The notes: generated by a model not told the origin, from the sequence alone. Counted from the stretch's first letter, positions 1 through 8,514 are shown. The stretch is DNA of 64,000 bases from Kineosporia sp. NBRC 101731 (GCF_030269305.1 NZ_BSTC01000011.1:62001-126000), one strand, 5' to 3'. Numbers and translations: made by a program.

Positions 1-1
1 C

Positions 2-388
2 CTGATCGAGCTGCACGGCCCGGCCACCGACGGCCTGGGCCGACCCGGTTTCGCCGGGACAGACGTCTACATCGACGCCGCCGGGGTCGGGGCTGTCGTC
101 CAGACGGTGCTCAAGGTCGCAAAACACCGCGCCGTGCTGACCATCCCGGCGGTGCACAAGAAGCCGGTGGAGGTGGACTTCGGGGCGATCCTGGGCGCGG
201 AGCTCGACATCCGCACCGCGATGGGCTACCCGAGCGAGATCTTCGAGGTGACGGACGCGATCATCGCCAACGTGGAGAAGTACGAGAAGATCATCAGCCA
301 CACCTTCCCGTTCGGCCAGGCCCTGGAGGCCCTCGAGCTGGCCCGCACACCCGGGGCGGCGGACAAGGTCGTGGTGACCTTCGACTGA
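2..388 (+). CDS. Zinc-type alcohol dehydrogenase, C-terminal fragment (gene enters from left edge)
   Basis: The reading frame is open from base 2, with no start in the window, so only about the last 128 residues are seen. The sequence carries the end of the NAD(P) Rossmann fold (DVYIDAAGVGAVVQ) and a typical medium-chain dehydrogenase tail (NVEKYEKIISHTFPF followed by a short helix and KVVVTFD). This tail resembles 2,3-butanediol and threonine dehydrogenase-like members of the MDR family. The catalytic and structural zinc ligands lie upstream of the window, so substrate and zinc content cannot be judged. The stop codon shares one base with the start of the next gene (TGATG), which implies co-transcription and translational coupling with the esterase. 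Confidence 0.85.
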   Translation: MIELHGPATDGLGRPGFAGTDVYIDAAGVGAVVQTVLKVAKHRAVLTIPAVHKKPVEVDFGAILGAELDIRTAMGYPSEIFEVTDAIIANVEKYEKIISHTFPFGQALEALELARTPGAADKVVVTFD

Positions 389-1287
389 TGCCGTTCCTGA
401 CGAATCCCACGGTGGCCCGGGCGATCACGGGTCTGCTGTCGCGAGGGCCGGGCCCCCGCGTGCCCGCCGAGATCGCCTTCGCGGAGATCCCGGCCACGAC
501 CGAGAGCACCCGGATCCCGACCCGGCACGGCGAGATCGGTGCCACCGTCTATCACCCGCCCACCGGTGTGGCGGGCGCTCCGGTCTACCTGAACTTTCAC
601 GGTGGCGGGTTCGTCATCCGTCATCCCGAGCAGGACGACGCGCTGTGCCGCTACCTCGCCGCGAAAGCCGGTGTGGTGGTGCTGAACGTCGACTACGACG
701 TGGCACCCCGTCACCCCTTCCCTATCCCCGTCGAGCAGGGCTACGACGCGGCGGTCTGGGCAGCCGACGAGGGCCGCCCGTGGGACGGCACCCACCTCGT
801 GGTGGGCGGCCAGAGTGCGGGCGGCGCGATCGCCGCCGCCATCGCCCGGCAGGCCCTGGACCAGCACGGCCCTGACATCCAGCTGCAGGTGCTGCACTAT
901 CCGCCCCTCGATCTCGCCACCCCCGGCGAGCAGAAGCGGGCGGCCGGCAAGAGCATCATCTCGATCCCGATGACCCACCTGTTCGACACCGCCTACATTC
1001 CCGACCCCCAGGCCAGGCATCACCCCCTGGCCTCCCCGGCCTGGGGCGGCAACGCCGAATGCATCGAGGGCATCGCCCCGGCCCTCGTGGTGAGCTGCGA
1101 GTACGACCGCCTGCACGACGAGAGCGTCCGGTACGCGGAAAGTCTCCGGGCGGCAGGGGCTCTCGTCGAGCATCTCGACCTGCTCGGGGTCGACCACGGC
1201 TACAACCTCATGGGCGCACCCCGGGAGCTCGTCGAGCGGGTCTACGCGACGATCGCCGATCGGGTCCGGGAGACGACAGGCCCGTGA
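388..1287 (+). CDS. Alpha/beta hydrolase of the hormone-sensitive-lipase (HSL) family, probable carboxylesterase
   Basis: This 299-residue protein is a cytoplasmic esterase candidate. The oxyanion-hole motif HGGGF is at residues 71-75, the nucleophile elbow GQSAGG puts the serine at 143, and the remaining triad members are probably Asp240 (CEYDRLHDE) and His270 (GVDHGYN). These are the signature elements of the HSL/GDXG lipase family, and the length fits. There is no signal peptide. It overlaps the upstream alcohol dehydrogenase by one base, so the two are probably made together and may act on the same alcohol/ester substrate pair; that pairing is inference. The natural substrate cannot be read from the sequence. 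Confidence 0.9.
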   Translation: MPFLTNPTVARAITGLLSRGPGPRVPAEIAFAEIPATTESTRIPTRHGEIGATVYHPPTGVAGAPVYLNFHGGGFVIRHPEQDDALCRYLAAKAGVVVLNVDYDVAPRHPFPIPVEQGYDAAVWAADEGRPWDGTHLVVGGQSAGGAIAAAIARQALDQHGPDIQLQVLHYPPLDLATPGEQKRAAGKSIISIPMTHLFDTAYIPDPQARHHPLASPAWGGNAECIEGIAPALVVSCEYDRLHDESVRYAESLRAAGALVEHLDLLGVDHGYNLMGAPRELVERVYATIADRVRETTGP

Positions 1288-1298
1288 CGATCGCGTGA

Positions 1299-2540
1299 TC
1301 AGGCCGGGCTGCGCAGCTCGTCGACCAGCGCCGCGAGGGCCGGGTGGAACTGCGGGAAGGTCTTTTTCACGCAACCGGGGTCGTCCAGCGTGATGCCCGG
1401 GGTGCGGAGGCCGGTGACGCTGAACGCCATCGCGATGCGGTGGTCGCCGTAACAGGTGATCTGCGCCGGTACGGGCTCGCCGGGCCAGATCTCGATCCAG
1501 TCGCGGCCGGTCTCCACCTGGATCCCCAGCGCCCGCAGGTTGGTGGCGCAGGCCTCCAGCCGGTCGCACTCCTTCACCCGGGTGTTGTACACGTCGATGA
1601 TGCGGGTGGGCCCGTCCGCGAACGGGGCGATCGCGGCGAGGGTCGGCATCGTGTCGGAGATGTCGCGCATGTTCACGGTGATGCCGTGAAGCTGCCCGTT
1701 GCCGGTGACCGTGGTCGCGTGCTCGTCCTTGCTCACCGTCGCGCCCATCCGGGCCAGCACGTCCACGAAGCCCAGATCTCCCTGCAACGAAGAAGAACCC
1801 AGGCGCGGCACCGTGATGGTCTCGCCGAGCAGTGCGGCGGTGGCGAAGAAGTAACTCGCGGACGAGGCGTCGGGTTCGATCGGGTAGGTCCGCGCGATGT
1901 ACGGTTGCGGGGCAACGCGGTAGGACCGGTTGCTGACCTCGACGGTGACCCCGAAGGATGCCATCATCGCGATGGTCATCTCCACGTAGGGCACGGAGAC
2001 CAGATCGGTGACGTCAATCTGCAGGCCGTCTTTCGTGAGCGGGGCCAGCAGCAGCAATGCGGTGAGGAACTGCGAGGAGGTGCCCGCGTCCAGGGTGAGG
2101 TGGCCGCCCGGGATGCCCGAGGTGGTGAGGGTGAACGGATGGTGATCCGGCTCGCCGTGGAAATCGAGGCTCACGCCCAGCTGCTGCAGGGCTTTCGTCA
2201 GCGGGGCCATCGGCCTGCGGCGCATCTGTTCGGACGCGTCGAATTCCACCGTGCCCTTCCCGCACGCTGCGAGCGCCGGCAGGAAACGTGCCGTCGTCGC
2301 TCCGTCGCGGCAGAACACCGAGGCGCCGTCGGCACCGGGCCACTGCGGCTGTCCGGTGATCGTCCACGCCTGGGGTGTGAGATCGACCTGGTAGCCCAGT
2401 CGTTGCAGCCCTTCGGTGAACGCCTCGGTGTCGTCGGAACGCAGCGGCGCGACGAGGGTGGTGGGCCCGGCGGCGGCCGCGGCCAGGAACAGGGCTCGGG
2501 CGGTGATGGACTTCGAGCCGGGAATCTCTACGTGAACCAC
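1299..2540 (-). CDS. aroA: 3-phosphoshikimate 1-carboxyvinyltransferase (EPSP synthase)
   Basis: The 413-residue protein matches EPSP synthase, which joins phosphoenolpyruvate to shikimate-3-phosphate in the chorismate pathway. Recognisable elements are the N-terminal PGSKSITARALFLAA loop, the DDTEAF segment, LDAGTSSQF, the RVKECDRL region and the C-terminal GDHRIAMAFSVTG motif followed by CVKKTFPQF. Length and motif order are those of actinobacterial AroA. It is convergent with the esterase to its left (11 bases between stops) and is a single gene with no aromatic-pathway neighbours. The start gives the usual MVHVEIPGSKS N-terminus. Confidence 0.96.
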   Translation of the reverse strand: MVHVEIPGSKSITARALFLAAAAAGPTTLVAPLRSDDTEAFTEGLQRLGYQVDLTPQAWTITGQPQWPGADGASVFCRDGATTARFLPALAACGKGTVEFDASEQMRRRPMAPLTKALQQLGVSLDFHGEPDHHPFTLTTSGIPGGHLTLDAGTSSQFLTALLLLAPLTKDGLQIDVTDLVSVPYVEMTIAMMASFGVTVEVSNRSYRVAPQPYIARTYPIEPDASSASYFFATAALLGETITVPRLGSSSLQGDLGFVDVLARMGATVSKDEHATTVTGNGQLHGITVNMRDISDTMPTLAAIAPFADGPTRIIDVYNTRVKECDRLEACATNLRALGIQVETGRDWIEIWPGEPVPAQITCYGDHRIAMAFSVTGLRTPGITLDDPGCVKKTFPQFHPALAALVDELRSPA

Positions 2541-2592
2541 GGCGACACAGTAGTACGCCGCACCTGAGAGTGACTTGTTCGCAGTGGTCTTT

Positions 2593-3675
2593 TCAGGCTG
2601 AGATCAGATGGTGGACGAGGTGGGCGGCCAGGCGCGCACGGTCGGGCATCGTGGCGGCCACCAGGTACTCGTGGTCGGCGTGGGCCCCGCCGCCGACGGC
2701 GCCGAGGCCGTCGAGGGTGGGTACGCCGATCGCGGCGGTCAGGTTGCCGTCGCTGCCCCCGCCCACCGCAACGGCTTTCAGGGCGGGGTCGAACGTCTGG
2801 GCGACGGCGAAGAGGTCGGCGGACAGGTCGGGGGTCATCGGTGGGCGGTGAATTCCCCCGCTCACACTGAGCGTCGCACCGGCGAGGTGCGGGACCAAAC
2901 CAACTACGGCGTCTTCAATTCTGGCTCTTTCGGTGGCCGACTCGACCCGCACGTCCACCGTGATCGTCGCCTGGGCGGGCACGACGTTGCTGGCGGTGCC
3001 GGCCGTGCTCATGCTCGGCACCACCGAGGTGCCGAGCTCGGGGTCGGCCAGGGCGGCGATCGCGAGGACCTGGTGGGAGGCCTCGACCAGGGCGTTGATG
3101 CCCTTCTCGGGCTCCAGGCCGGCGTGCGCGGCGCGGCCGGTGATGGTGATGCGGAAGGTGCCGCAGCCCTTCCGGGCGGTCTTCAGGGCGCCACCGTCGC
3201 CGGATCCTTCGAAAACCAGCACAGCGCCGCACTGCTGGGCCAGTTCCTCGATGAGGGGGCGGGACACCCGGGAGCCGACCTCCTCGTCGCAGGTCACCAG
3301 GATCTCCACGCCGGTGAGGTCGTCGAGGAGGGTCAGGCCGTGAACGGCCTGGACCAGGCCGCCGAGCATGTCGAACACGCCTGGCCCGTAGACATGTCCG
3401 TCGGTCACGGCAAAGGGACGCCGGTGCAGGGTCCCGATCGGGAAGACGGTGTCGTGGTGGCCCAGGATCAGGACGCGGGGCTCACCGCCGCCGCTCCAGC
3501 GCACGTGCGGGCCGACGGGGCTCTCGACCAGAGTGGCCTTGCCGCCCAGCCGCGTCTCCAGCAGCGCGGCGACCGCCTGGGCCGAGGCATGGAGAGCGGT
3601 CAGGTCCCCGGACGGGGACTCCACCTCGATCAGCGTGCGCAGGTCGTCGAGCATGGTCGTCAGCTCCGGGGTCAT
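2593..3675 (-). CDS. M20 family metallopeptidase (carboxypeptidase G2 / deacylase-like)
   Basis: This 360-residue protein has the two-domain plan of M20 zinc peptidases: a catalytic domain, a dimerisation domain near residues 170-280 (RITITGRAAHAGLEPEKG), and return to the catalytic domain. Metal-ligand motifs visible are GHHDTVFP, the bridging aspartate in GPGVFDMLGG, TCDEEVGS, and a C-terminal histidine in ADHEY. The segment after the bridging aspartate reads MLGG where most relatives have MKGG or MKAG, a small departure from the family. No signal peptide is present, so action is cytoplasmic, probably on an N-acylated amino acid or glutamyl conjugate. It stands alone between aroA and a divergently transcribed GntR regulator 154 bp away, which could control it. 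Confidence 0.9.
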   Translation of the reverse strand: MTPELTTMLDDLRTLIEVESPSGDLTALHASAQAVAALLETRLGGKATLVESPVGPHVRWSGGGEPRVLILGHHDTVFPIGTLHRRPFAVTDGHVYGPGVFDMLGGLVQAVHGLTLLDDLTGVEILVTCDEEVGSRVSRPLIEELAQQCGAVLVFEGSGDGGALKTARKGCGTFRITITGRAAHAGLEPEKGINALVEASHQVLAIAALADPELGTSVVPSMSTAGTASNVVPAQATITVDVRVESATERARIEDAVVGLVPHLAGATLSVSGGIHRPPMTPDLSADLFAVAQTFDPALKAVAVGGGSDGNLTAAIGVPTLDGLGAVGGGAHADHEYLVAATMPDRARLAAHLVHHLISA

Positions 3676-3829
3676 GTGATCAAGGGTAGGGTTTCGCGCC
3701 GCAAATCGGCGATGAAATGCCCTGGACGGACATTGCTCCCGGTAGTCGTCTGATTGCCGAGGGTTCCAGTGTCACGGTAGGTCTGATGCGATGTGCGCTG
3801 AGTGCCCGATCTGCCACTAGCGTGGGCGC

Positions 3830-4528
3830 ATGTCCGAGAATGGCCCTCGTCCGCTGGAGTACGAGCGGGTGGCCGGCGAGCTGCGGCGGATGATCGTCGA
3901 GGGAGACCTACGGCCCGGCGACCGCCTGCCCCCGGAGGGTGAACTCACGGCGCGGATGCGGGTCAGCCGCGGCACCTTGCGCGAGGCGCTGCGGGTGCTG
4001 TCGGCGCAGAAGATGCTGACCAGTGTGCGCGGCGTCAATGGTGGCACCTTCATCGCCGAGCCGTCACCCGACGACGTCGCGGACTATCTGCAGACAGCGC
4101 TCACGCTGCTGTCGCGCAGTCGCATCACCGTCGGTCAGCTGCTGGAAATGCGCTCTCAGCTAGAGGTTCCGGCGGCCGAGCTGGCGGCCCGGCGGCGTAG
4201 CGACGACGACCTGTGGCGGCTCGAGGCGACCATGACCGGGCCCGAGGCCGACCGGGGCCACGATCACGGCGAGTTCCACATCCTGCTGTTGCGGGCGGCG
4301 GGCAATCCGGTGCTCGACATGACGGCCCGGCCGGTGTTCGCCGTGCTGCGCGACCGGTTCGGGCGCGAGCAGAACGGTCCGGAGTTCTGGGACCAGGTCG
4401 CCGCCGACCACACCGAGATCCTTCAGCATGTGCGCGATCGCAACAGCCGGGCCGCGAGCCGCGCGATGCGGGGTCATCTGGCTGCCCTGCGGGAGGTCTA
4501 CACCCGCATCGACGTGAACCGGCTCTGA
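3830..4528 (+). CDS. GntR-family transcriptional regulator, FadR/FCD subfamily
   Basis: The 232-residue protein has an N-terminal winged helix-turn-helix of the GntR type (YERVAGELRRMIVEGDLRPG, then LPPEGELTARMRVSRGTLREALRVL) and an all-helical FCD effector domain (RSQLEVPAAELAARR, HDHGEFHILLLRAAGN, DHTEILQHVRDRN) that usually binds a carboxylate through a metal held by Asp/His residues. FadR/FCD regulators commonly repress neighbouring catabolic genes. Candidate targets are the divergent M20 peptidase on the left and the dienelactone hydrolase that starts 84 bp downstream in the same direction. The effector is unknown. Confidence 0.93.
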   Translation: MSENGPRPLEYERVAGELRRMIVEGDLRPGDRLPPEGELTARMRVSRGTLREALRVLSAQKMLTSVRGVNGGTFIAEPSPDDVADYLQTALTLLSRSRITVGQLLEMRSQLEVPAAELAARRRSDDDLWRLEATMTGPEADRGHDHGEFHILLLRAAGNPVLDMTARPVFAVLRDRFGREQNGPEFWDQVAADHTEILQHVRDRNSRAASRAMRGHLAALREVYTRIDVNRL

Positions 4529-4611
4529 ACCGGCTCGGCGAGCGGTGAGACCCGGCCTGCGAATAGGTTGAGCGGGCAACCACCTGTCCTTCGAGATCTG
4601 GGAGACCGAGA

Positions 4612-5376
4612 GTGACCGACTTTTCCCCCGTGCATCGTGACCTGATCGACCGTGTGCCGCTCTCACCGGACGCGCGGATCGAGGAAGAGGTCGTGGTCTA
4701 CGACCACAACGGCGTCACACTCGAGGGTTTCGTGGTGTTCGACGCCGCGCTGACCGGGCCCCGCCCGGCCGTGGTCGTGGTGCACGACTGGACCGGCCTG
4801 CGCGAGTACCCCAAGGCCCGCGCCCACATGCTGGCCCGGTTGGGTTACTTCGTCTTCTGCGCGGACATCTACGGTCAGGGCCGCCGGTTCGAGGCGGTGG
4901 AAGACTGTCAGACAGAGGCGGGCAAGTATTACGGCGACCTGCCGTTGCTGCGGGCCCGGGTGGGTGCTGCCTACGACCGGGTGGTGCTCGACGAGCGCTC
5001 CGACAACGCCCGCATCGCCGTGATCGGCTACTGCTTCGGGGGTAGCGCGGCGCTGGAGTTCGCCCGCGCCGGTGCCCCGGTGGCCGCGACGGTCTCGTTC
5101 CACGGGGGTCTGGTGGTGCACGAGCCGGCCGACGTCGACAAGATCACCGGGCCGTTGCTGGTGCTCACCGGTGGCTCCGACCCGGTGGTGCCCGACGAGA
5201 CCCTGGTCGCGTTCGAGAACGAGCTGCGCACCCGGGACGACCTGGACTGGACCGTGACCACCTACGCCGGGGCCCCGCACGCATTCACGCTGCCCGGCAC
5301 CCCGCCGTACCGGGAACTCGCCGACCGGCGCAGCTGGCGGGCCATGCTCGACCTGTTCTCGGAGACCTTGAGCTAA
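4612..5376 (+). CDS. Dienelactone hydrolase family protein
   Basis: This is a 254-residue alpha/beta hydrolase with a GTG start preceded by a purine-rich GGGAGA ribosome-binding site. The catalytic triad of dienelactone hydrolases can be placed at Cys141 (GYCFGG), Asp190 (GGSDPVVPDE) and His223 (APHAFT). Family members hydrolyse carboxymethylenebutenolide in chlorocatechol breakdown, but many actinobacterial homologues act on other lactones or esters. No aromatic ring-cleavage genes are nearby, so a chlorocatechol role is not supported. It lies downstream of, and co-directional with, the GntR/FCD regulator, which may control it. Confidence 0.9.
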   Translation: MTDFSPVHRDLIDRVPLSPDARIEEEVVVYDHNGVTLEGFVVFDAALTGPRPAVVVVHDWTGLREYPKARAHMLARLGYFVFCADIYGQGRRFEAVEDCQTEAGKYYGDLPLLRARVGAAYDRVVLDERSDNARIAVIGYCFGGSAALEFARAGAPVAATVSFHGGLVVHEPADVDKITGPLLVLTGGSDPVVPDETLVAFENELRTRDDLDWTVTTYAGAPHAFTLPGTPPYRELADRRSWRAMLDLFSETLS

Positions 5377-5397
5377 GTATCCGCGGCGCGGTGCCCG

Positions 5398-6480
5398 GTG
5401 CGGGACAATCGCCCGGTGAACGCCGTCCGCTTCCACGACCTCGCCGGTCGCAGCGCCTACGAGGTGCTGGGGGTGGCCGAGACCGCCGGGCCGGACGAGA
5501 TCAACAAGGGCTACCGGCAGCGCATGCGCGAGCTGCACCCGGACCGCCGGCCGGAGCGCGGTGATGACCCTGGCGCGGAGGACGAGACCCACCAGGTCAC
5601 CACCGCTCACCGCTGGCTCCTCCGGCACCGGGCCGCCTACGACGCGTTCGTGCTGACCCGGCGCCAGGCCGACCCGTACTGGGGGCGGTTCTCGGGGCGG
5701 CCCGACGGGGCGCCGCGCACCTCGGCCCTGAGAAGCTCGGCCCTGAGAAGCTCGGCTCCGAGAAGTCCAGCCCTGGGAAGTCCAGCCCTGCGAAGTACGG
5801 CCCTGAGAAGCTCGGCGAGCGAGCGTATGGCTGAGCGGGCGGCGGAGTGGGCCGAGCGGCAGCGTCGTGAGCAGTGGGACGGCCGGGATCGGGATACCGC
5901 GCTGTGGCAGTCCGGAGGTGACACCGGGCCTCTGGACGCCCGTCGCGCGGAGGTGGCCAAACGCCGCCGGCAGCGGCAGGAGGCCGAGGAAAAACGCCGA
6001 ACCCGGCCCGAGCCGGCGTCCGGCAGTGGGCTCTCGGGCCCTGGCCCAGCACCCCCCACCCCTGTTCGTGATCAGGCAAACATTCCCCGGGAAAGTTTGC
6101 CTGATCACGAACAAAAGGGTGGGCCAAGGGCTCGCCCCGATGCCCGGACGACCCCGCCTACCTCGTCCACCCCGCACACCTCGTCCGTACCCTTCATCGA
6201 TCCTCACCGGGCGGGTACCGGTCCACGGGTCTCGTCGCCGCGGGTTCCTCGGCGACGGCGGCGTATTCGCCTGCCGCGCCTAGGATTACCGCGGCTTCCC
6301 CGTCTGGGCGTACCACGCAGGCCTCGGCTGGGTCTGCCCGGGTTGCCGTCGCTGGGTCTGCCCCGGGTGAGGGTCTTACCGAGGCGCCGGGCGGCTTCGG
6401 CGCCAGACCTGGGTGTGGTGGTGCTGGCCGTGGTCTTCGTGGTGCTCGGGTTTCTCGTGGCGGTGCGGGTGCCGTTCTGA
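5398..6480 (+). CDS. J-domain (DnaJ-like) protein with repeat-rich linker and C-terminal membrane anchor
   Basis: Residues about 12-85 form a J domain: AYEVLGVAETAGPDEINKGY, the diagnostic HPD in RELHPDRRP, and a final helix RHRAAYDAF. J domains stimulate the ATPase of DnaK-type chaperones. After it comes a low-complexity stretch of six 5-residue repeats (LRSSA type, residues about 111-140), a charged helical part, an in-frame palindromic repeat element (residues about 222-239), an arginine/leucine/proline-rich repeat region, and one hydrophobic C-terminal segment (VVVLAVVFVVLGFLVAV) that should anchor it in the membrane. The GTG at 5398 or a second GTG at 5416 could be the start. The linker is poorly constrained and the C-terminal part may be recent. 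Confidence 0.72.
   Translation: MRDNRPVNAVRFHDLAGRSAYEVLGVAETAGPDEINKGYRQRMRELHPDRRPERGDDPGAEDETHQVTTAHRWLLRHRAAYDAFVLTRRQADPYWGRFSGRPDGAPRTSALRSSALRSSAPRSPALGSPALRSTALRSSASERMAERAAEWAERQRREQWDGRDRDTALWQSGGDTGPLDARRAEVAKRRRQRQEAEEKRRTRPEPASGSGLSGPGPAPPTPVRDQANIPRESLPDHEQKGGPRARPDARTTPPTSSTPHTSSVPFIDPHRAGTGPRVSSPRVPRRRRRIRLPRLGLPRLPRLGVPRRPRLGLPGLPSLGLPRVRVLPRRRAASAPDLGVVVLAVVFVVLGFLVAVRVPF
5728..5817 (+). repeat. Six tandem 15-bp repeats in the J-domain ORF
   Basis: Six consecutive 15-bp units of the type CTGAGAAGCTCGGCC, with small differences, encode LRSSA-LRSSA-PRSPA-LGSPA-LRSTA-LRSSA. The unit is a multiple of three, so copy-number change would keep the frame. It lies in the linker after the J domain. 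Confidence 0.9.
6063..6113. repeat. Palindromic repeat element (TTCGTGATCA family), copy 1, inside the J-domain ORF
   Basis: Two perfect 19-bp arms (6063-6081 and 6095-6113) flank a 13-bp loop rich in CCCCGGG. Each arm begins with the family core TTCGTGATCAGGC, read inward from both ends. The element is exactly 51 bp, or 17 codons, and keeps the J-domain frame open. Related copies lie near 8343, 21413 and 24170, all of them outside genes. Confidence 0.9.
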
Positions 6481-6512
6481 TCAGTGCTGATCACGGCTGA
6501 TTCACGGCTGAT

Positions 6513-8273
6513 TCACGGCTGGGCAGAACGGGCACTGCTGGTGGTGAGCACGGCCAGGATGACGAGGATCCCGGCCGGTCCGAGCACGAGCCAGGGCGCG
6601 GTCTCCAGGTAGCCGACACCGGCGGCGAGCATGGCGCCCAGTTCCGGGCGGTCGGGGTCGGCACCCAGCCCGAGGAAGCTCAGGCCGGCGATGCCGAGGG
6701 CCGCGGCGGGCAGGCGCACCAGGGCGTGACGTACCAGCGGTCCGAGCACGGCGGGCAGTACGTGCACCCGCAGCAGCCGCCCGGGACCGGCACCCGTCAG
6801 GACCGCGGCCCGCACGTATCCGGCCGACCGGGCCTCGCAGGCCAGGGTGCGGGCGTGCACGGCCAGCGGGATCCAGGCCACGAGCAGCACCGCCAGGCAG
6901 GCCCCGCGCAGACCCGGGCCGAGCGCGGCCGCGACCAGCAGCCCGGCCAGGTTCGACGGCACGGTGGCCAGTACGTCGAGAGCGCCCGGGGTGGAACCCG
7001 GCCCGGCCAGACCGGCCGACGTCCCGACCAGCACCCCGATCACCAGCGCGAACAGCGTGATCCCGGCCGCCAGCGACACCGTGAGCAGGGTGCCGTGAGC
7101 GAGACGGCCCCACTGGTCGTGTCCCACGGCGTCCGCGCCCAGGGGATGGGCGAGGCTCGGTGAGGCCAGGCGCAGGGAGAGATCGGTCGCGGTGCCGTTG
7201 CGGAACCAGCCGACCGACAGCACCACCAGCGCCAAGGTGAGGACGAGGACCCAGGCGGGGCGTCGTCCGTCATTCTGGGTGCCCAGGTGGGTGGGCTCGC
7301 CGGCGGCGCGCTCGGCGTCGGGCACCGCGAGCACCCGGTGCACCGCGGCGGCCATCGCCGCCGCGACCAGACCGACCACGACGAACCCGGCCAGCACCGC
7401 CTGCACCACGGGCAGGTCTTCGGCCAGCACCGCGTCGAGGGCGAGCGTGCCCGCACCCGGGATCGAGAAGACCCTCTCCACCGCGACCGACGAGCCGACG
7501 ATCGACATGCCGACCACCACGGCCTGCGGTGCCCCCACCGCGACCACCCGGCGCACCACCGCGCGGCGCAGAGGACGCAGGTCCAGACCGGACGCCCGCC
7601 ACGCCCGCACCCACGGTTCGGTCAGGGTCTGCTCGGCACTGGCCGAGAGCATCCGGGCCAGCAACCCTCCCGCCGGAAGACCCAGCGAGAGCCCCGGCAG
7701 GACGGCGCTCGCCGGTCCGTTCCAGCCGAAGACCGGCAGTACCCGCCAGGTCACGGCGAACAGCAGCACTGCGGTGACCGCGACCACGACCTCGGGAAGC
7801 GCCGCGAGCGCGGCCGGTACCGGCCCGGACAGCAGGTCCGGACGGCGGGAGCGGGGTTTCGGGCCGGACCGGGCGCCCTGCCGGATCACCGGGGTGAGCA
7901 GCAGCCCGGCCACGGCGACCGCGATCACCCCGGCGGTGCCGGCCAGGGTCAGCGACGTGCCCAGCGCCGGGCCGACCAGCTCGCCGACCGGCCGGCGGCT
8001 CACCCAGCTGGTGCCCAGATCGCCCCGGAGGGCGCCGGACAGCCAGGTGAGAACCCCGGAGACGGGGGACGAGGGAAGGTCCAGTTCCCGGCGCAGAGCC
8101 TCGACCGCGGCCGGGTCGTCACCCCGTGCGGTGAAGCGCACCCGCAGCACGGTCCGGGCCGGGTCTTCACCCCGCAGCCAGGGCAACGCGGCGACCACGA
8201 CCAGCAGGAGCAGGACCGTGGCGAGCGTGCCGGTGATCGAGCGCAGCCCGGACGGCGCTGATCCGCGGCTCAT
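6513..8273 (-). CDS. ABC transporter permease, fused DppB-like and DppC-like subunits (oligopeptide/nickel type)
   Basis: The 586-residue protein joins two permeases that are normally separate. The N-terminal half looks like DppB/NikB (SGALRGDLGTSWVSRRPVGE, an ARMLSASAEQ to RAWRASGLDLRPLRR coupling loop). The C-terminal half looks like DppC/NikC (HPLGADAVGHDQWGRL, then ARSAGYVRAAVLTGAGPGRL as second EAA-type loop). About a dozen hydrophobic segments are visible. The ATG at 8273 is preferred because the open frame upstream reads through a palindromic repeat. It follows the substrate-binding lipoprotein gene 241 bp upstream on the same strand, so a B12-controlled uptake unit is likely. No ATPase gene is adjacent. 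Confidence 0.85.
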   Translation of the reverse strand: MSRGSAPSGLRSITGTLATVLLLLVVVAALPWLRGEDPARTVLRVRFTARGDDPAAVEALRRELDLPSSPVSGVLTWLSGALRGDLGTSWVSRRPVGELVGPALGTSLTLAGTAGVIAVAVAGLLLTPVIRQGARSGPKPRSRRPDLLSGPVPAALAALPEVVVAVTAVLLFAVTWRVLPVFGWNGPASAVLPGLSLGLPAGGLLARMLSASAEQTLTEPWVRAWRASGLDLRPLRRAVVRRVVAVGAPQAVVVGMSIVGSSVAVERVFSIPGAGTLALDAVLAEDLPVVQAVLAGFVVVGLVAAAMAAAVHRVLAVPDAERAAGEPTHLGTQNDGRRPAWVLVLTLALVVLSVGWFRNGTATDLSLRLASPSLAHPLGADAVGHDQWGRLAHGTLLTVSLAAGITLFALVIGVLVGTSAGLAGPGSTPGALDVLATVPSNLAGLLVAAALGPGLRGACLAVLLVAWIPLAVHARTLACEARSAGYVRAAVLTGAGPGRLLRVHVLPAVLGPLVRHALVRLPAAALGIAGLSFLGLGADPDRPELGAMLAAGVGYLETAPWLVLGPAGILVILAVLTTSSARSAQP

Positions 8274-8342
8274 CTCGCGATCCCGGCGATTCCCGTGATC
8301 CCCGCGAGGTGAAGAGCGCGAGTGCGAGAACGGTGGAGCCCG

Positions 8343-8410
8343 ACCTCGTTCGTGATCATGCAGACTCTCCCCGGCCGGGTGCTGAGGGATGGCCCGATCA
8401 CGAACGAGGT
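8343..8410. repeat. Palindromic repeat element (TTCGTGATCA family), copy 2
   Basis: Perfect 15-bp arms (8343-8357 and 8396-8410, ACCTCGTTCGTGATC and its complement) enclose a 38-bp centre containing CTCTCCCCGGCCGGG. It sits in the 241-bp gap between the lipoprotein gene and the fused permease gene, where a strong RNA hairpin could reduce read-through into the permease. That effect is inference. Confidence 0.85.
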
Positions 8411-8514
8411 GGTGGGGCGGGCGTGGTCGGCCACCGGGCCCGGCCCGCCGCATCGCGGGGCCTCTGGAGTGGGCAGGAGCGGGGACACGACGGGTACGTT
8501 CACGGCGCGGGGGA

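Noticed and set aside
4612-5376. Assignment of the dienelactone hydrolase to chlorocatechol degradation
   Set aside because: No ring-cleavage or cycloisomerase genes nearby apart from a broken enolase-type fragment 38 kb away; only the family call is kept.
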